From: Gymnogyps californianus | Taxonomy: Eukaryota; Chordata; Aves; Accipitriformes; Cathartidae | Assembly (NCBI RefSeq): GCF_018139145.2 | Contig: NC_059478.1 | Span: 17,715,001 to 17,779,000 of the forward strand | Reading direction: 5' to 3' | DNA length: 64,000 nt | In this document: one piece after another, positions 1 through 11,890 of the stretch | Layout of the letters: each line of letters starts with the position of its first letter | How positions within the stretch are numbered: the first letter of the stretch is position 1 | The notes under the pieces: model-generated | The model's database searches: none | Told to the model about the DNA's origin: nothing | The model's input: only the letters and a program-made list of their open reading frames with translations | Program-made: the position numbers and the translations under genes

Positions 1-2511
1 TTGCTTACTTTCTGCCAGTAACTGAAAAACATATCCATAGGGAATCTGATAAGCTAGGCAATGAGGCAACAATCTCCTGGGAATCCTCAGGGTATTTTCA
101 GATAATCTACATAAGAAACCTCAGGAATGCAATTCTATTATCACTAGGCTTAAGTCAATAAAAATGGCACCCTTACCACAACTAGGAACTCTGTAAATAA
201 AACAAATAAAGTGGCATGTTGTTAAACCAGAACCAAGTAACTGGTTTCTAGATCTGAAAAAGTTACTCTATTTGAAATAAGTTTTTTCCTGTAAAAAGTC
301 ACAGAACCTTGATTATGTCAGTTAACGTTTAAAATCCAGCCACAGTCCTGGATTTATTACTTCCAGAAACTCAGCAGAATATCTGTATATTAGAGTCCTG
401 CTTAATACAGGCTGTAAATTTACTACTTTGAAAGACTCATGGAGGCATCCATTATTCTGCTTCACAGACAGCAATGATTCTGGCACATCTTTTAGAAATT
501 TTCCTTTATCTCAGTTAAATCCCATTCGATGTTCTTTCCAGAATGGAAGATTCTGCAGTTTTCTAAAATCTGTTATAGAAGACTTTGCTTGGCAACACCC
601 TTTATTTTATAGGCGCATTTCTAAAGGCAGAGTGAAGTTTTCTAGACAGTCTTCTACAGAGTATCCAGTGGCGCCTTCCTGCATAAAAGCAAGCTAGGGA
701 AATCTTTCATCCACAGCAAAATGCATAGCTCAGACCTTGGAGCTCAGATGTTCTACTGATAATGTAAAACCATCTCTTTAAAACACAGTTGCTACAAGAA
801 ACCAGGACCCTTACTGCAGAATTATGATATGAATAGTTTTTACTGTTCCAAAGGCAGTTTTACTGCCTCTTGAGTAGGCACCATTTGATGTGACACCTTG
901 GTTTAGTAAGTTAAAGTGCAGGAGATTACAATTCTATAACGTTATAAATTTCTTCTTTAAATCAGATAGAGGTATCATCAGGAGGTCTTAGAGCTTGACC
1001 AGTTTTGAACTGAGTTATTTACAAGAAAGCAGTTTTCATAGTTATCTGAACAATCTAAGAAGGCATAAAAATGTTCCAGTTCTTCCAACATCCCCAATGA
1101 TGATGAGGAAAGTTCTAGATTGTACTCACTGTGACCAGCTTCCTAGAACATATAAGCAGTATGGAGCTATTTTGTTCTTACACCAACACATAGCCTATGA
1201 TGTCTATCATCTCAAAATGCATTTTGAAGAAAAGCATGTACTTTGTGGGTAGTTTGCAAAGTATTCAGAAAACGCTAAGTAGCCCAACCAAACTTACTTT
1301 TGTGCATCTAAAGATTTCATTCACAGTTTTGTTTTTAAAGGTGTCCTGAAGTTGTATCTCCTCTCATTCCAAATCACTTAGGCTAAATTCTTTGGGAAGT
1401 TTCTCAGCCTTAGAGCTCTCTTTAAGGCCCACCTACTTCTATCAATTGTAGATGCATGACTCCACACAGTCTTGAAAACCATACAGTCTCATTAGAAGAA
1501 CGATCATGCAGTTCTGTTCTCAGAACAGCTACAAAGCCAATACTGACTAGAATCAGTAAGACATCTTTATGGTTACTAAAAATATAAAAAACATGATCAC
1601 AAAAAACTCCTAAGATAATATTTGGGTCGAAAAAGAATTTTGAGTTATGATCCACTTCTTTGGTCCTTCGAGTCAAGGTACATTTCCTTACTGTCGGCCA
1701 CACCCACTGTCTGCGAGACTGACAACATCCCAAACAGAAATGTTGTATGCCACTAATGACCACGGAGACAACACAAATAAGAAGGGAAGTGAGAAAGGGC
1801 AAATTTTATTTTCATGAAATACCATATTGAAAAGCATGAGGAACCCATTTTTGTTGTTATTTCTGAGAACACCAAAAGTCACTGGAATTAACACCATCAT
1901 CACCAAACTTTACTGAAAGCTGTTAGGACAGGCTCTCCCGTTGTCCCAAAGTAGTTGTTAACCAAATAAATAGATAAATAAAATTTCTCAACTAATTAGG
2001 CATCCACCTTTCAAATGCTCCCTACAGCAGCTTCCACTTGCTCTGAGAGTTCTTCACTGAGAGCCCATCTGGAGAAGAGAGTTACCTGCCATCTTCTCCT
2101 TACCCACATTCTTAAAGTTATACATACACGTACACACACATCATTGATGTCACTAGAGAAGTGCTTTTGAGTTCTTAGACACTAGCTGTTTAAACAGACA
2201 GGATCTTGTACATGTTGTTATGGATGTGTTGCATATGTGCCCAGATTTGCAGAGCATTAGTAAAGAGATTAAAAAGCAGGCTTGAACAAAAGCCATTAAT
2301 GCCAGGGGAGAGGATTTTTTTTTTTCCTATCAGCTAGCAACACAGACTGATTGTTAATGTTGAAGTCTATCAGAAAATCAGAAACTTCTCCATCATAAAT
2401 ACTATGGATAGCAAGAAGCTGTCAGCACAGAAGTCCGACACATATGAAAATGGGAAATTCTGCTGTTTGACAGTGCATCAGTTTAATTGCCGTGAAAAAA
2501 AGATACTATGG

Positions 2512-2516
2512 TAACT
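2512..2516. repeat. Left target-site duplication of the solo LTR
   Basis: TAACT, identical to 3094-3098 on the other side of the LTR. Confidence 0.85.
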
Positions 2517-3093
2517 TGTCCTGGTTTCAGCTGGGATAGAGTTAATTTTCTTCCTAGTAGCTGGTATAGTGCTGTGTTTTGGATTTAGTGTGAGAATAAC
2601 GTTGATAACACACTGATGTTTTCAGTTGTTGCTAAGTAGCATTTATACTAAGTCAAGGATTTCTCAGCTTCGCATGCCCAGCCAGCAAGAAAGCTGGAGG
2701 GCACAAGAAGTTGGGAGGGGACCCAGCCAGGACAGCTGACCCAGACTGGCCAAAGGAATATTCCATACCATATGGCATCATGCCTAGTATATAAACTGGG
2801 GGGAGTTGGCCAGGAGGGGCAGATTGCTGCTCGGGAACTAACTGGGCATCGGTCAGCAAGTGGTGAGCAACTGCATTGTCATCACTTGTTTTGTATATTC
2901 TAATTCTTTTAGTATTATTATTGTCATTTTATTATTATCATGATAATTATTTTCCTTCCTTTCTGTCCTATTAAACTGTCTTTATCTCAGCCCATGAGGT
3001 TTTTTTTCGATTCTCTCCCCCATCCCACTGGGTGGGGGGAGTGAGTGAGCAGCTGTGTGGTGCTTAGTTGCCGGCTGGGGTTAAACCACAACA
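2517..3093 (+). mobile_element. Solo LTR of an avian endogenous retrovirus (ERVL-like)
   Basis: 577 bases starting TGTCCTGGTTTCAGCTGG and ending TTAAACCACAACA, flanked by a perfect 5-base target duplication, TAACT, at 2512-2516 and 3094-3098. It has a TATA box (TATATAAA, 2788-2795) and an ATTAAA signal (2970-2975), giving the U3-R-U5 order on the plus strand. No internal retroviral genes are present, so this is a solo LTR left by recombination. I recognise the sequence as an LTR common in bird genomes; the ERVL class is inferred from the 5-base duplication. Confidence 0.88.
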
Positions 3094-3098
3094 TAACT
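3094..3098. repeat. Right target-site duplication of the solo LTR
   Basis: TAACT, identical to 2512-2516. Confidence 0.85.
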
Positions 3099-6000
3099 TC
3101 AGAGGGACAAGTACACATGCCCAAAACAGGACACTTAGCTGGTAGTGTAGGGGATAATACAACTAATGAAAACAGACAAAACAAATTATGTTTTTCTTTT
3201 ATTTACAAGTTGTACAGATGCTGTGTGTTGTTTTCAATAGGAACTTGGTATAGCACATACCAGAACTTCAAGCAGTAACTAGATTAGCACTGAAATATCT
3301 TCTATACATGTGTAAAATACCATATTATACAGTTTTACTTAAACAAAGCTATGTGTTATCACAATTAAATGCCAAAATAAAAACAAGATCTATTAACTTT
3401 TGTTAATAAATATAACACTGAGAATGTAGGAAGTCTCTGAACCACTCCCTGCCCACAGTTTTAATGCATTGATGTCTTTAGCAAACCCAACTGCAGCAAA
3501 TACTCTCATGCACTGCATTTAATCTTGGTGGACTTCCAAAAATATTTCAGCAATACGCCTATAGCAGTGAATCTTTGTTAGTGCAAGTTAGGCATGCCAT
3601 ATGCACAACTTCAACCTACCTTAATCACTTAAGATTCTTCCATTTCCCTTTAGATTTGCTAAAAGAACCGTCTGCTTGATTTTTGCAGCTAAGATGGTTA
3701 TTTTAACTTAATTGATTTCTTGAGACAAGTATTTCAGTAAATTTCTTCTCACAAGATGCAATATCAACTGCTTTGCTACCTCACACAGGTGCCAATTAAA
3801 TTTTCTGATTTCTTCTGAAAGCTAAGCATTTCAGAAGAATAATCTGGCCCTTAAGCAGTCATGGTCCCAGTGAAAGGTTTCTACCCATTTCTCACAAATG
3901 GAATTTTTTTTTCCTTGGGACATAAATCCGTGGCATTAAGATACTAAGTTTTCCAAAGCAAGATGTTAATATCACACACATACCGAATATACTGCAACTT
4001 GACAGTTTAGCTTCTCAACTTCCTCTGAGAAATTGAGATTAGATATAAACATGGATCAAAAAAAAAAAATCCAGTAAGAAAAAATACAAACTCATTGTTT
4101 CTATGTATGTGGAAAGGAGATAAGGTTGCCACTGTTTGGCATGTGTTTAAAGCCTGTTTTCATCAACAGAAACAAGTCCTCATGGTGAAGGCTTTCTTCC
4201 CCCAACAGGATATAGCATAAAATCTAAACTACAAGCTTCATGTAGTATCTTACTTATTTCTCTCCCTCCCTCCCTGCTTAGCAAAGTCTAATTATTCTCA
4301 ATGACTAGCTTAGCTCATATTTGTAGCCACAACAAACTAACTTGGTGCTGCAGTAACAAACTCAGACCAGAGAATATGGTTGTATCAACGAAAGCCATTA
4401 AGTTAGAACAGCTTAGCTATTCAGAGGAGCAAATTCCTTAATCCCTTAACTTGGGAAATAAATGCTTTGGTTCACAATAATTTGTTCTCAACTTTCTCAG
4501 TTTTCACTGTTCATTGGAGGTAAGCCTTTACAGAGCATTTTAACTTCCACAATTCAGGATTTATTGTTTCACAAAGTTTAAGACAGTCACATCAAATTTC
4601 CCATGTTGCCCATATTTGTAGTGCAGGGTTTTTTAATTCTATTTGTTTTGGGAGGGATGATTTTTTTCAGCTATATTGCTGATTCCCTTATGTCTTAATG
4701 CAAGGAAAAGAATAGTTGTTGAGCCAAAAAATGCACCTGCAAGTGCCACAGAAAGGCCTTTTTGCAGTTAGCTTGTTTTCCAGTTACATGAATCAGTCAC
4801 TCAGATAAGATACTCCTTACATGTTAGGGTACACCACATCGACAGGCACAAGTGGTAAGAGGATAAATGGGAAGGACCATATCAGAATAAGCTGTGTAAC
4901 CCACAAAATTTCAAGAACATGGGAGGCATGCTATTCTTCTGAAATAGAGTGGTCTGCAATCATAACCCACTAGAGGGGAATGCACAAGCCTAGATATTAA
5001 GGTAAGGTTGCTAAGGCATAAGTGTAAAGGAATTCAGTGTACATGAGCAGAAGTCATGTTTCTTTGCTCCAAAATAGCCAGTATCCATGGGGACTATGAC
5101 AATCTAGCAATCAATAAGAATAATCTCATGCACAAGTTATTTAAAGAAATATTGCCATTTTTTAACTACTTTGTAATCCAATCTTATGGAACTGTAGCTG
5201 GGAATTGTATTTAAAGGACAAATATTCACAAACAAGTTGTGTTGTATTTGGTGCAACTGCTTTATGAAAACCTCACATGCAAGAGAAGGTCAAGCTGAAA
5301 ATAGAGCTAAGCTGTCATCTTCTGTAGTGTCAGTCTGATGTCATGTAATTTTAACAGGTACCCCACCTTCTGGCTTGGTTTTTTTTCCCCCTGCACACAG
5401 GAAAGATTCTGACAGACATGAGCAACAATGAGATTGCAAGAGGTGTGACTAAGTGACAGATGAAACTGGAACAATGCTATAGGGTATCTGTTGTATTAAT
5501 AGCAGTTGCTACAGCCTAAGATTTTTTCTACAAAGGCAATGTGTGCATAGAGTCTACAGAAAGAAGTTATTGTCACCATGCTGTCTAGGAATTTACGTTC
5601 AAGAATGTTTTTGCCTGCACTTAAGCTAGATGTCGTATCCTTCTACTGCCTGATACAGAACTATACAAGCATAACACAGTCGAAGCCTTGGCTGGTCTAC
5701 TTTGAATCAACTGATGGTACTGCAAATTAACCCCTGTGGCAGTAAACGTCACAATGACAATTGTATTCCTTTGTATTTGATCCATATTTATTGCTTTTTA
5801 ACTGGATCCGACTGTCATTAGGTCCTTCTCTGCCCTTCCTTAAATCAGATCCCTTTAATACAAATACCAGGAGACAATGAGAATAACTAGATTTTTATTT
5901 CTAAAGCTATATTTTTTCCGACTGAAAGGGTAAAAAGCAGTTTGCCTCTCAGTGGGCAAGATAGTAATGATCTAATGATCTGTGACTGACTATTGTCCTT

Positions 6001-7011
6001 CAGGGATGCTAAGTTTCTCTCTTCTCGAGGCAGACTGTGGAACCCTGCTTGAGCAGTCATCTCCTGCCATTGATATACTTGCAATTGTTGACCCTTTTCC
6101 AGTTGCGTTATGAAGAGTGATGGAAGGGTGCTGGAGGGCAAAGTCAATATTACATTAGCTTCATTGGGCAAAACCATAGGGTGAATGGTGTCTACAATAT
6201 GGATGCTGCACTTCCTGGTGACCAGCAGTTTCTTGCTGGTGTCCTCAGACAGTGCAAGTATAGAGAGGGAAACAAAGCAGTACTCAGTTGGTCATCTATT
6301 TCATGCTGAGGCTATGCAGAAAGATCAGCATGAAGTTCACCATGTCCTCCATCCTGCTCAAAAATGCTCAGAAGTTTGGCAAGAGGAGCTGCACAGCCTT
6401 CAGCACACAAGTGACACGTAGTCCACATCTCTCCTGATTAAGAGAGACAGAGGCCCAAAGGAAGTACGTCTCACTGAGATGCACGTGAGATACAGCTTGT
6501 GAGAAAAAAAATTCCCAAATCCCCAAGGAAAGATCATTTTTACTTGGGAAGATAAAAGCTGAATACAAACAGGAAAAGGAATGAGATTTTGTTATAGCTT
6601 TGATGAACTCTTCAATACTATACTAGTATTCCACTTCTATTCTACAGGGAAACAGTATTTATAACCAGAAAACCTAGAACTTTTGTAGAAGACTACAACT
6701 TTCTCTCAAGAGCTCAACTGCAGCTACGGATCTTTGTTACAACTCATCATTGCAATTCACGTGCTCCAAGAATTAGGCTAGCTCCCAGTAAACCTCAAGC
6801 TGTAATTTAAGGCACTGTTTTGGATTTGTGAAGATCTAATTAATTTGCATCTTAACGATAAGAAACCACTGAGATTCAACAGCCACTGATACTAGCAGAA
6901 GTCATCATTTGAACAATGAAATGAGGCTCTTTGCAACCAAAGCTGCTTCCTTTCCTTGGTCCAAAGCAGGTCATCACTGTGGTCAAACTCCAGTGCATTC
7001 TGTGACACAAA

Positions 7012-7050
7012 TTTTCACAGAATGTCGTAGGTTAGAGGATTCAAAAGCTG
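7012..7050 (-). mobile_element. Possible CR1-like fragment, reversed
   Basis: TTCACAGAATGTCGTAGGTT resembles the reverse complement of a CR1 end (CACAGAATCATAGAATCGTAGGTTGG). Too short and worn for certainty. Confidence 0.3.
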
Positions 7051-8816
7051 AAGTATCAAACAGCACTGAAGACTAAGTTAAGAAAAACTAACCATCTTGC
7101 AAAATGCACTTCATATGTAGCTTAGAATATATGGAGAGATTCATCTGAAGAATCTAAACTCACAATGAAAAGATAAAAGGTTTACAATTAGATGAGCTGG
7201 TTTGAGTTTAAAAGTGTTTTTCAATACCATGCTTTTTGGAGAACATGCAGGACTCTAGAGATCATTAGCTGCCTTCTGGCAAACACAGACAAAATTGAAA
7301 GCAAGCATCTGTGAACTGTAAGTTCTTAAGCACTTAATGAAGTGCTTACCATTAGGACAACAAAGGAATGATATAACAGTATATAAATAATTAAAATACT
7401 TATTCCAAATAATTATTTCCCAATTAAAATAATTTGGATTTTTTTTTAAATTTGCATTATCATGCTTCTGCATGAGTCGTCTGTACCACTGCTTACATGA
7501 ATGTGAAGCAAATTAATTAAACTGAAGTAATAATGGAGTTAAGAAAAATACGAGACAAAAACCATGCTGTTTTGTTTCTTACTGCTTGTTTTGCTAATGC
7601 TTCTGCCAGACTTTGACAGCAACCTAACAAATGCCCGTTTATCAGCCTGTTCCACTACAATGATTCTGTGTTTTAGATATTACTTTCAGTTCAAAAAGTT
7701 TTATTTCAGACTTATTATAACTTTAGTACCCTGAATGTATATTTTTAGCCATCTGCTGCCTTATTTACAAATTGAAGGAGAGAATGAGTGAAACCAATAG
7801 GGAGAGGTCAGCCTAGGTTATATTTTAGGTACTAAACTTTAAAACTGCAACACCTTCCCCTCCTCTTCCCAACAATCTCAAGAGCCTGCAAGTGCATACA
7901 TTTTCTAGGCATATCCTGAATTCATCTGAAATCCCAGAGTGCCTACCACTCTGCTCCTGTGCATGCCCCAAAGTGCCGATCTGCTCTAACATCAACGCTG
8001 TTTTATAGAAGGTGGGTGGCACCACCACAGCTTCGCTAGAGAAAAGCAAGCACTGCCCAGTTCTTTGAAAGAAGGATTAGAGGCACTTACAGGCAAGGAG
8101 GACTGCAAGGTCTGGTGGCGGCACCAGCCAGCACCCCTGCTATACGCACCCTAAGGTTTGGTGCGTGACGAGCGAGATGTTGGATACATGCTAATAGCTG
8201 GCAATGGGAAAACACGCTGGCCCTTGCACCAGTCCCTGGGGAGCAGCCAGCCCACACGCTGCACCGACAGTGCGGCACACCTTGCTCTGGGATCCCAGTT
8301 CGGTGGGAAAGCTGCGCCATGTTTGGCCTGGGCCATGGATCGCTAGGACTTAAGTGATGACCACAGTGTTTCTAACTTGATGCATCGTCTTGATGCATCT
8401 GCACCTACCTTGATGAAGTCCTCCTAGGTAATCTCGCTAACAAGGGTATTAGTAGGCACAGACAATTTTAAAGGATACATTAACGATTTTCGCTGCTTTT
8501 TCTCTTGTTCTATTACAAAGCCTTTACATACCATAAAGAACATGCTACGGTAGAGAGTATGCCCATGCGCTGTCGGCAGAGGGACAAAGGCAGAGGAAAA
8601 TAAGTAAGTTACAGGAAAGTCCTCTGCAAACGCTGCAGGAAGGCTGTGAAGATACTGCTTTGAATGGGAAAGCTTTAAAACAGGTGTTAACACTGGGAAA
8701 AAAAGAAGAAGAGGAAGGACACAGGAGGGGTAGTGCTGAGGCCAGCCCACCAGCCCGAGGAGCGAGGCTGGTGCCCGCTGCTCCGGCGCTCCCGCCCGCC
8801 GCGGCCGCGCACTCAC

Positions 8817-9002
8817 CGCAGGAAGCGCCGGAACTCCGCGGGCCCCACGCCGTCCAGCCGCAGCACCCCGCGGGGCGGTTGCCCCGCGCCCAGCCCGGCG
8901 AAGAGCCGCGGCGCCCGCGCCAGCAGCACCGCTCGGTGCGCCCGCAGCGCCGCGTCGCCCACACGGATGGTCACGTCGGAGCGCGTCCCCTCCGCCAGCA
9001 GC
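8817..9002 (-). CDS. BTBD8: BTBD8 coding exon 2 (BTB domain start)
   Basis: 62 codons plus two bases. LLAEGTRSDVTIRVGDAALR then AHRAVLLARAPRLFAGL: the SDVTxxVG and HRAVLLAR signatures of a BTB/POZ domain. Very GC-rich third positions. Acceptor CCCGCAG, donor GTGAGT. The intron between exons 1 and 2 is only 78 bases. Confidence 0.88.
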
Positions 9003-9190
9003 CTGCGGGAGCGCACCGTTACCGTCGTCGCCCGCCCCGGCCCGCCCCGCCTGGAGCCGCCCCCCCCGGCCGGCGCCTACCTGCCGAGGTCCTGCCGGAG
9101 CTGCTCGGCCAGCGCCTCCTTCAGCCGCTGCCGCTCCGCCGCCGCCGGGCCGGGGCCCTTCGGCGCAGCGCCGCCGCCGCAGCGCGCCAT
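8817..9190 (-). CDS. BTBD8: BTBD8, first two coding exons (partial gene)
   Basis: BTB-domain protein whose long form includes the former KIAA1107 product linked to AP-2 and synaptic vesicle endocytosis (family knowledge). Only two exons are found: 9081-9190 and 8817-9002, joined in phase through a split Arg. Together they encode MARCGGGAAP..., ERQRLKEALAEQLRQDLGRL and the first part of a BTB fold: SDVTIRVGDAALRAHRAVLL, then FRRFLR. The call rests on the BTB motif, the MARCG start, and position next to EPHX4 in the human order. The remaining exons should lie left of base 1; I found no convincing third exon in 1-8,816. Identity is sure at gene-neighbourhood level and less so at exon detail. Confidence 0.85.
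9081..9190 (-). CDS. BTBD8: BTBD8 coding exon 1
   Basis: 36 codons plus two bases, Ala/Gly/Arg-rich with a helix AEQLRQDL. The ATG at 9188-9190 is the only start in frame and lies in a CpG island. Donor GTAGGC at 9079-9080. Confidence 0.83.
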
Positions 9191-9740
9191 GTGCCAGCAG
9201 CCGCTCCGCTCCGCGCCCGGCGCGGCGGCGGGGACGCGGGGCGGGGATTGACAGACGGTTCCTTAGCGACGCCGCCGAAGGGGCGGCCCGCCGTATTCAC
9301 GAAAGCAACCGGGACGGCGCTCGTCCCCGCGGGTGGCGCCTCCCTTCCCGCCAGCGCCGCCGGCAGCCAAGGGACCGTCTCACAACAAGACGCGGGAGCC
9401 CCGCGGTGCGGGCTGCGGCGCCCTCCCCGCTCCCTCTCAGGGGGCGTGGCCAGCGGTGGCCTCCGTCAATGACGGCCAGCGGCGCTCCGCCCGGCCCCGC
9501 CCTTCCCCGCGGGCCCCCTGGCGGGGGGTGGGAGGGCCCGGCCTTCCCCGCTTCCCTCCCCTGCGGCCGGGGCGGTACCTCCCTGCGGGGGGCGGGGCGG
9601 GGCGGGGCGGGGCGGGGCCGGAAGGAGGGGCCTTCCGGCCCGGCCCCGCCGAGCCCCGGCTGCCGCGGGGAGCAGGGAGCCCTCTGCCGGCCGCCGCCCC
9701 GCGCCGGGCAGGCCCCGGTGCTCTGGCCCCAGCCCTCGTA

Positions 9741-10960
9741 AAGGCCCGTCTTTCCCTGCCGCTCTCTTTCCGAAAAGAAGAGTAACGCGACCGGACGTAA
9801 TCGGTGCCTGCCCCGACCGGGACAGCAGCGCCGGTTCTTTTAAAAGCAGAGTCTGGCTTTGGATTATTGCTCGTTACATGTCCACCTGCCGCACTTCTGG
9901 CAGAGAACAGCAGCACCGGCCCGCGAGCCAGAGCTCCGGTGGGCAGCTCTCCGCGGCTGGGCCGGTGGCCAGCAGGTCCCAGCGAGCGGTGCTCCTCAGG
10001 AAAAACGGTACGCCCCAGCGCCGGCTTTCTTGCCAAGAAATTAAACAGCTGCGTAGGTGATAAAAGTCGCTCTACAACGCCCTTCTGAGACAAGGAAGAG
10101 CCTTTCCAACTTTTACGTAAAAGAACCCTGTAACCATTTAAGTTGATAAATGCTGAAAATATTCAGGGGAAAATTATCCTTGAAAAGCAGGTGACAGCCA
10201 CGGATGGAAAAGGCGAGATCGATAACCATTATCACGATACTGAGGGGATTCTTCTTCGGATTTGGCGAACTGCATGAAAGGAAGCAGATAGCCAGCCACA
10301 AGCTAACACTCGGCTGATAGCACCCCTCGGTCCACTTTCTTGCGAGGATTACACCGAGCGAGACATCAGCAGGGGCTGCGCCAAGTACCTGTGTGGGACA
10401 CCGTGGCTCAAAAGAGATGACACAACGTGGCAGTCTGGGACTTGTTGGGACTCCCCAGTAACTGTCAGCTCTCTTCTCCTCGGGTGTGGAGAGTTGGTTT
10501 GGGCTCACATGGCTCCAGTGCCTCCCCCGATGGGTCCTCGTTCATCCTCACCTATTCCCAGGGCACCACGCTTGCTCTGCAGGTGGGGAGGGAGCCTTTG
10601 GAAACCCTATAGGCAGGTGACTTGCCTCTTTTGGGGACTCAAGTTTCGTGCTGCTTTTTTCTTTGTAGTTAGCATCCAGTTTTCTTCTCCCCTGCCATCA
10701 CACGCAAGTTAATTCTACCCTCTGTTTCCAGAATCACTGTGTCTCTTCCTCCTATAAACACAGGAATTTGGCAGCAATTCTTGGAGACAAGAACAGTAGT
10801 TGCTAACATAGGAAGGATAATGCCAACAATGAGGCATTATTTCCAAGAAACTGCAACAATCATAGCATGAGGAGGGCTGCACAGTGGAAAGACGCTTCAG
10901 CTATTCAAACCCAGTTCTTAGCTTCAGTAAGAAATCTCTCCATAGCAAGTCAGATAAAGG
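9741..10960. other. Short intergenic gap between EPHX4 and BTBD8
   Basis: Between the EPHX4 poly(A) signal and the BTBD8 CpG island. The first 300 bases retain moderate GC content. No gene, TATA box or clear repeat is visible. Confidence 0.6.
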
Positions 10961-10978
10961 GAGTAGTGTAAGTTGCAT

Positions 10979-10984
10979 TTTATT
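10979..10984 (-). terminator. Probable EPHX4 poly(A) signal (AATAAA)
   Basis: The first canonical AATAAA on the minus strand after the EPHX4 stop, giving a 3' UTR of about 0.7 kb. The sequence between (10,985-11,655) is AT-rich with no open frame of interest, as expected for a UTR. Confidence 0.65.
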
Positions 10985-11655
10985 AGACAGAAGTGGATTT
11001 GATACATGTTATATCTTAATTTTCCATTCTTCTTGTTCAGACATGTTGAGTGTACAGGTTTCCCATTTTTTAGTCAAGAAAGAAAAACACATCGCACAAA
11101 GCAGCTGCATTCAACAATACAAGATACGTATCATTATTCACTTGAAGACTAGAAATGTGCCCAGAAAGTTTTCAATCATTCAGTACGCTAAAATATAGAT
11201 AATAAAAAGAGTTAGTTACTGTTTAATGGTAAAATACATTAAAAAAATTCAGGCGAATCTAGAATGAAAACTCATGACTTCCTTCAGTATGGCACCACTC
11301 TACTGTTTCATTATAAATTTGTGAAAGGCACCACACATTGAGACTGTAAAGCAAGGGAGAAAACAAAACCAAGCAACTTTCCATGATTTTCTTTCTGTAC
11401 AAATACATATATATCTTAAGGCAGGTGTTTTTATGTGCAAAATACAAGTATACAGGTAAAACCAATGTTGGTATCATATATTCTCATACTTCTTCTTTTA
11501 GCAGTAACATTGGTGTCCAAATGTACAGTACACTGAAAACACTTTTCTCTAACAGAGCTCAAAATAGAAGGCAGGCTGGAAATATGGCCCTGATAACAAT
11601 TACTTTTTAAATCTGAAGAGCTTTTACGTAGACCCCTTAAAACATGTACAAACAG

Positions 11656-11890
11656 TCATTCTCTTTTTCTTGTTGTCTCTTCCTTTAGAAAGGTCCATAT
11701 CAACTTGTTCACTATGTCAGGTTGATCCTGCTGGAGCCAATGACTGGCTTCAGACAAAATAGTTAATCTGAAATGATTTTTAACATAAATCCGTGTAATT
11801 TCTGCCATCTCAACTTCCATAAATGCATCTCTTTCTCCCCATAACAGCAGGGTTGGCATGATGACTTCATGGTGCTGCAGAGGTAGGCAG
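11656..11890 (-). CDS. EPHX4: EPHX4 last coding exon with stop
   Basis: 77 residues and the stop. PTLLLWGERDAFMEVEMAEI, YVKNHFRLTILSEASHWLQQ, then QPDIVNKLIWTFLKEE. Contains Asp311 and general base His340. Acceptor CTTAAAG. Ends TTRKRE, close to the human RKKD end. Confidence 0.97.

Larger units (their letters stand above)
1..8816 (-). other. BTBD8 intron 2 (runs off the left edge)
   Basis: AT-rich noncoding sequence holding the solo LTR and a possible CR1 fragment. I looked for a third BTBD8 exon on the minus strand and found only isolated splice-like sites without convincing protein. A 134-residue open frame at 5,887-6,291 is discussed in findings. Confidence 0.7.
8750..9740 (-). promoter_or_regulatory. 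CpG island promoter of BTBD8
   Basis: About 1 kb of dense CpG sequence covering both BTBD8 exons and 550 bases upstream, in contrast to the AT-rich surroundings. It includes a run of tandem GGGGC units at about 9586-9620, typical Sp1/KLF sites and able to form G-quadruplexes. No TATA box is seen. The start site within the island cannot be placed from sequence. Confidence 0.85.

Noticed and set aside
610..690. Acceptor-like site (CTTTTATGCAG) followed by a short open frame on the minus strand, considered as BTBD8 exon 3
   Set aside because: The frame closes after about 23 codons without a donor and does not continue the BTB fold.
995..1252. 85-residue plus-strand frame in the BTBD8 intron
   Set aside because: Opposite strand to the gene, no motif, and length compatible with chance.
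3620..3690. Short Lys/Ser-rich minus-strand frame ending near a GTAGGT donor-like site
   Set aside because: A stop lies before the donor in every frame, so it cannot be an internal exon.
7650..7675. CAATGATTCTGTG resembling a CR1 3' end
   Set aside because: Only about a dozen bases match, and the upstream sequence does not resemble CR1.
8660..9785. Long plus- and minus-strand frames across the BTBD8 CpG island
   Set aside because: Composition artefacts opposite or beside the two real BTBD8 exons, with no recognisable domain other than the BTB segment.
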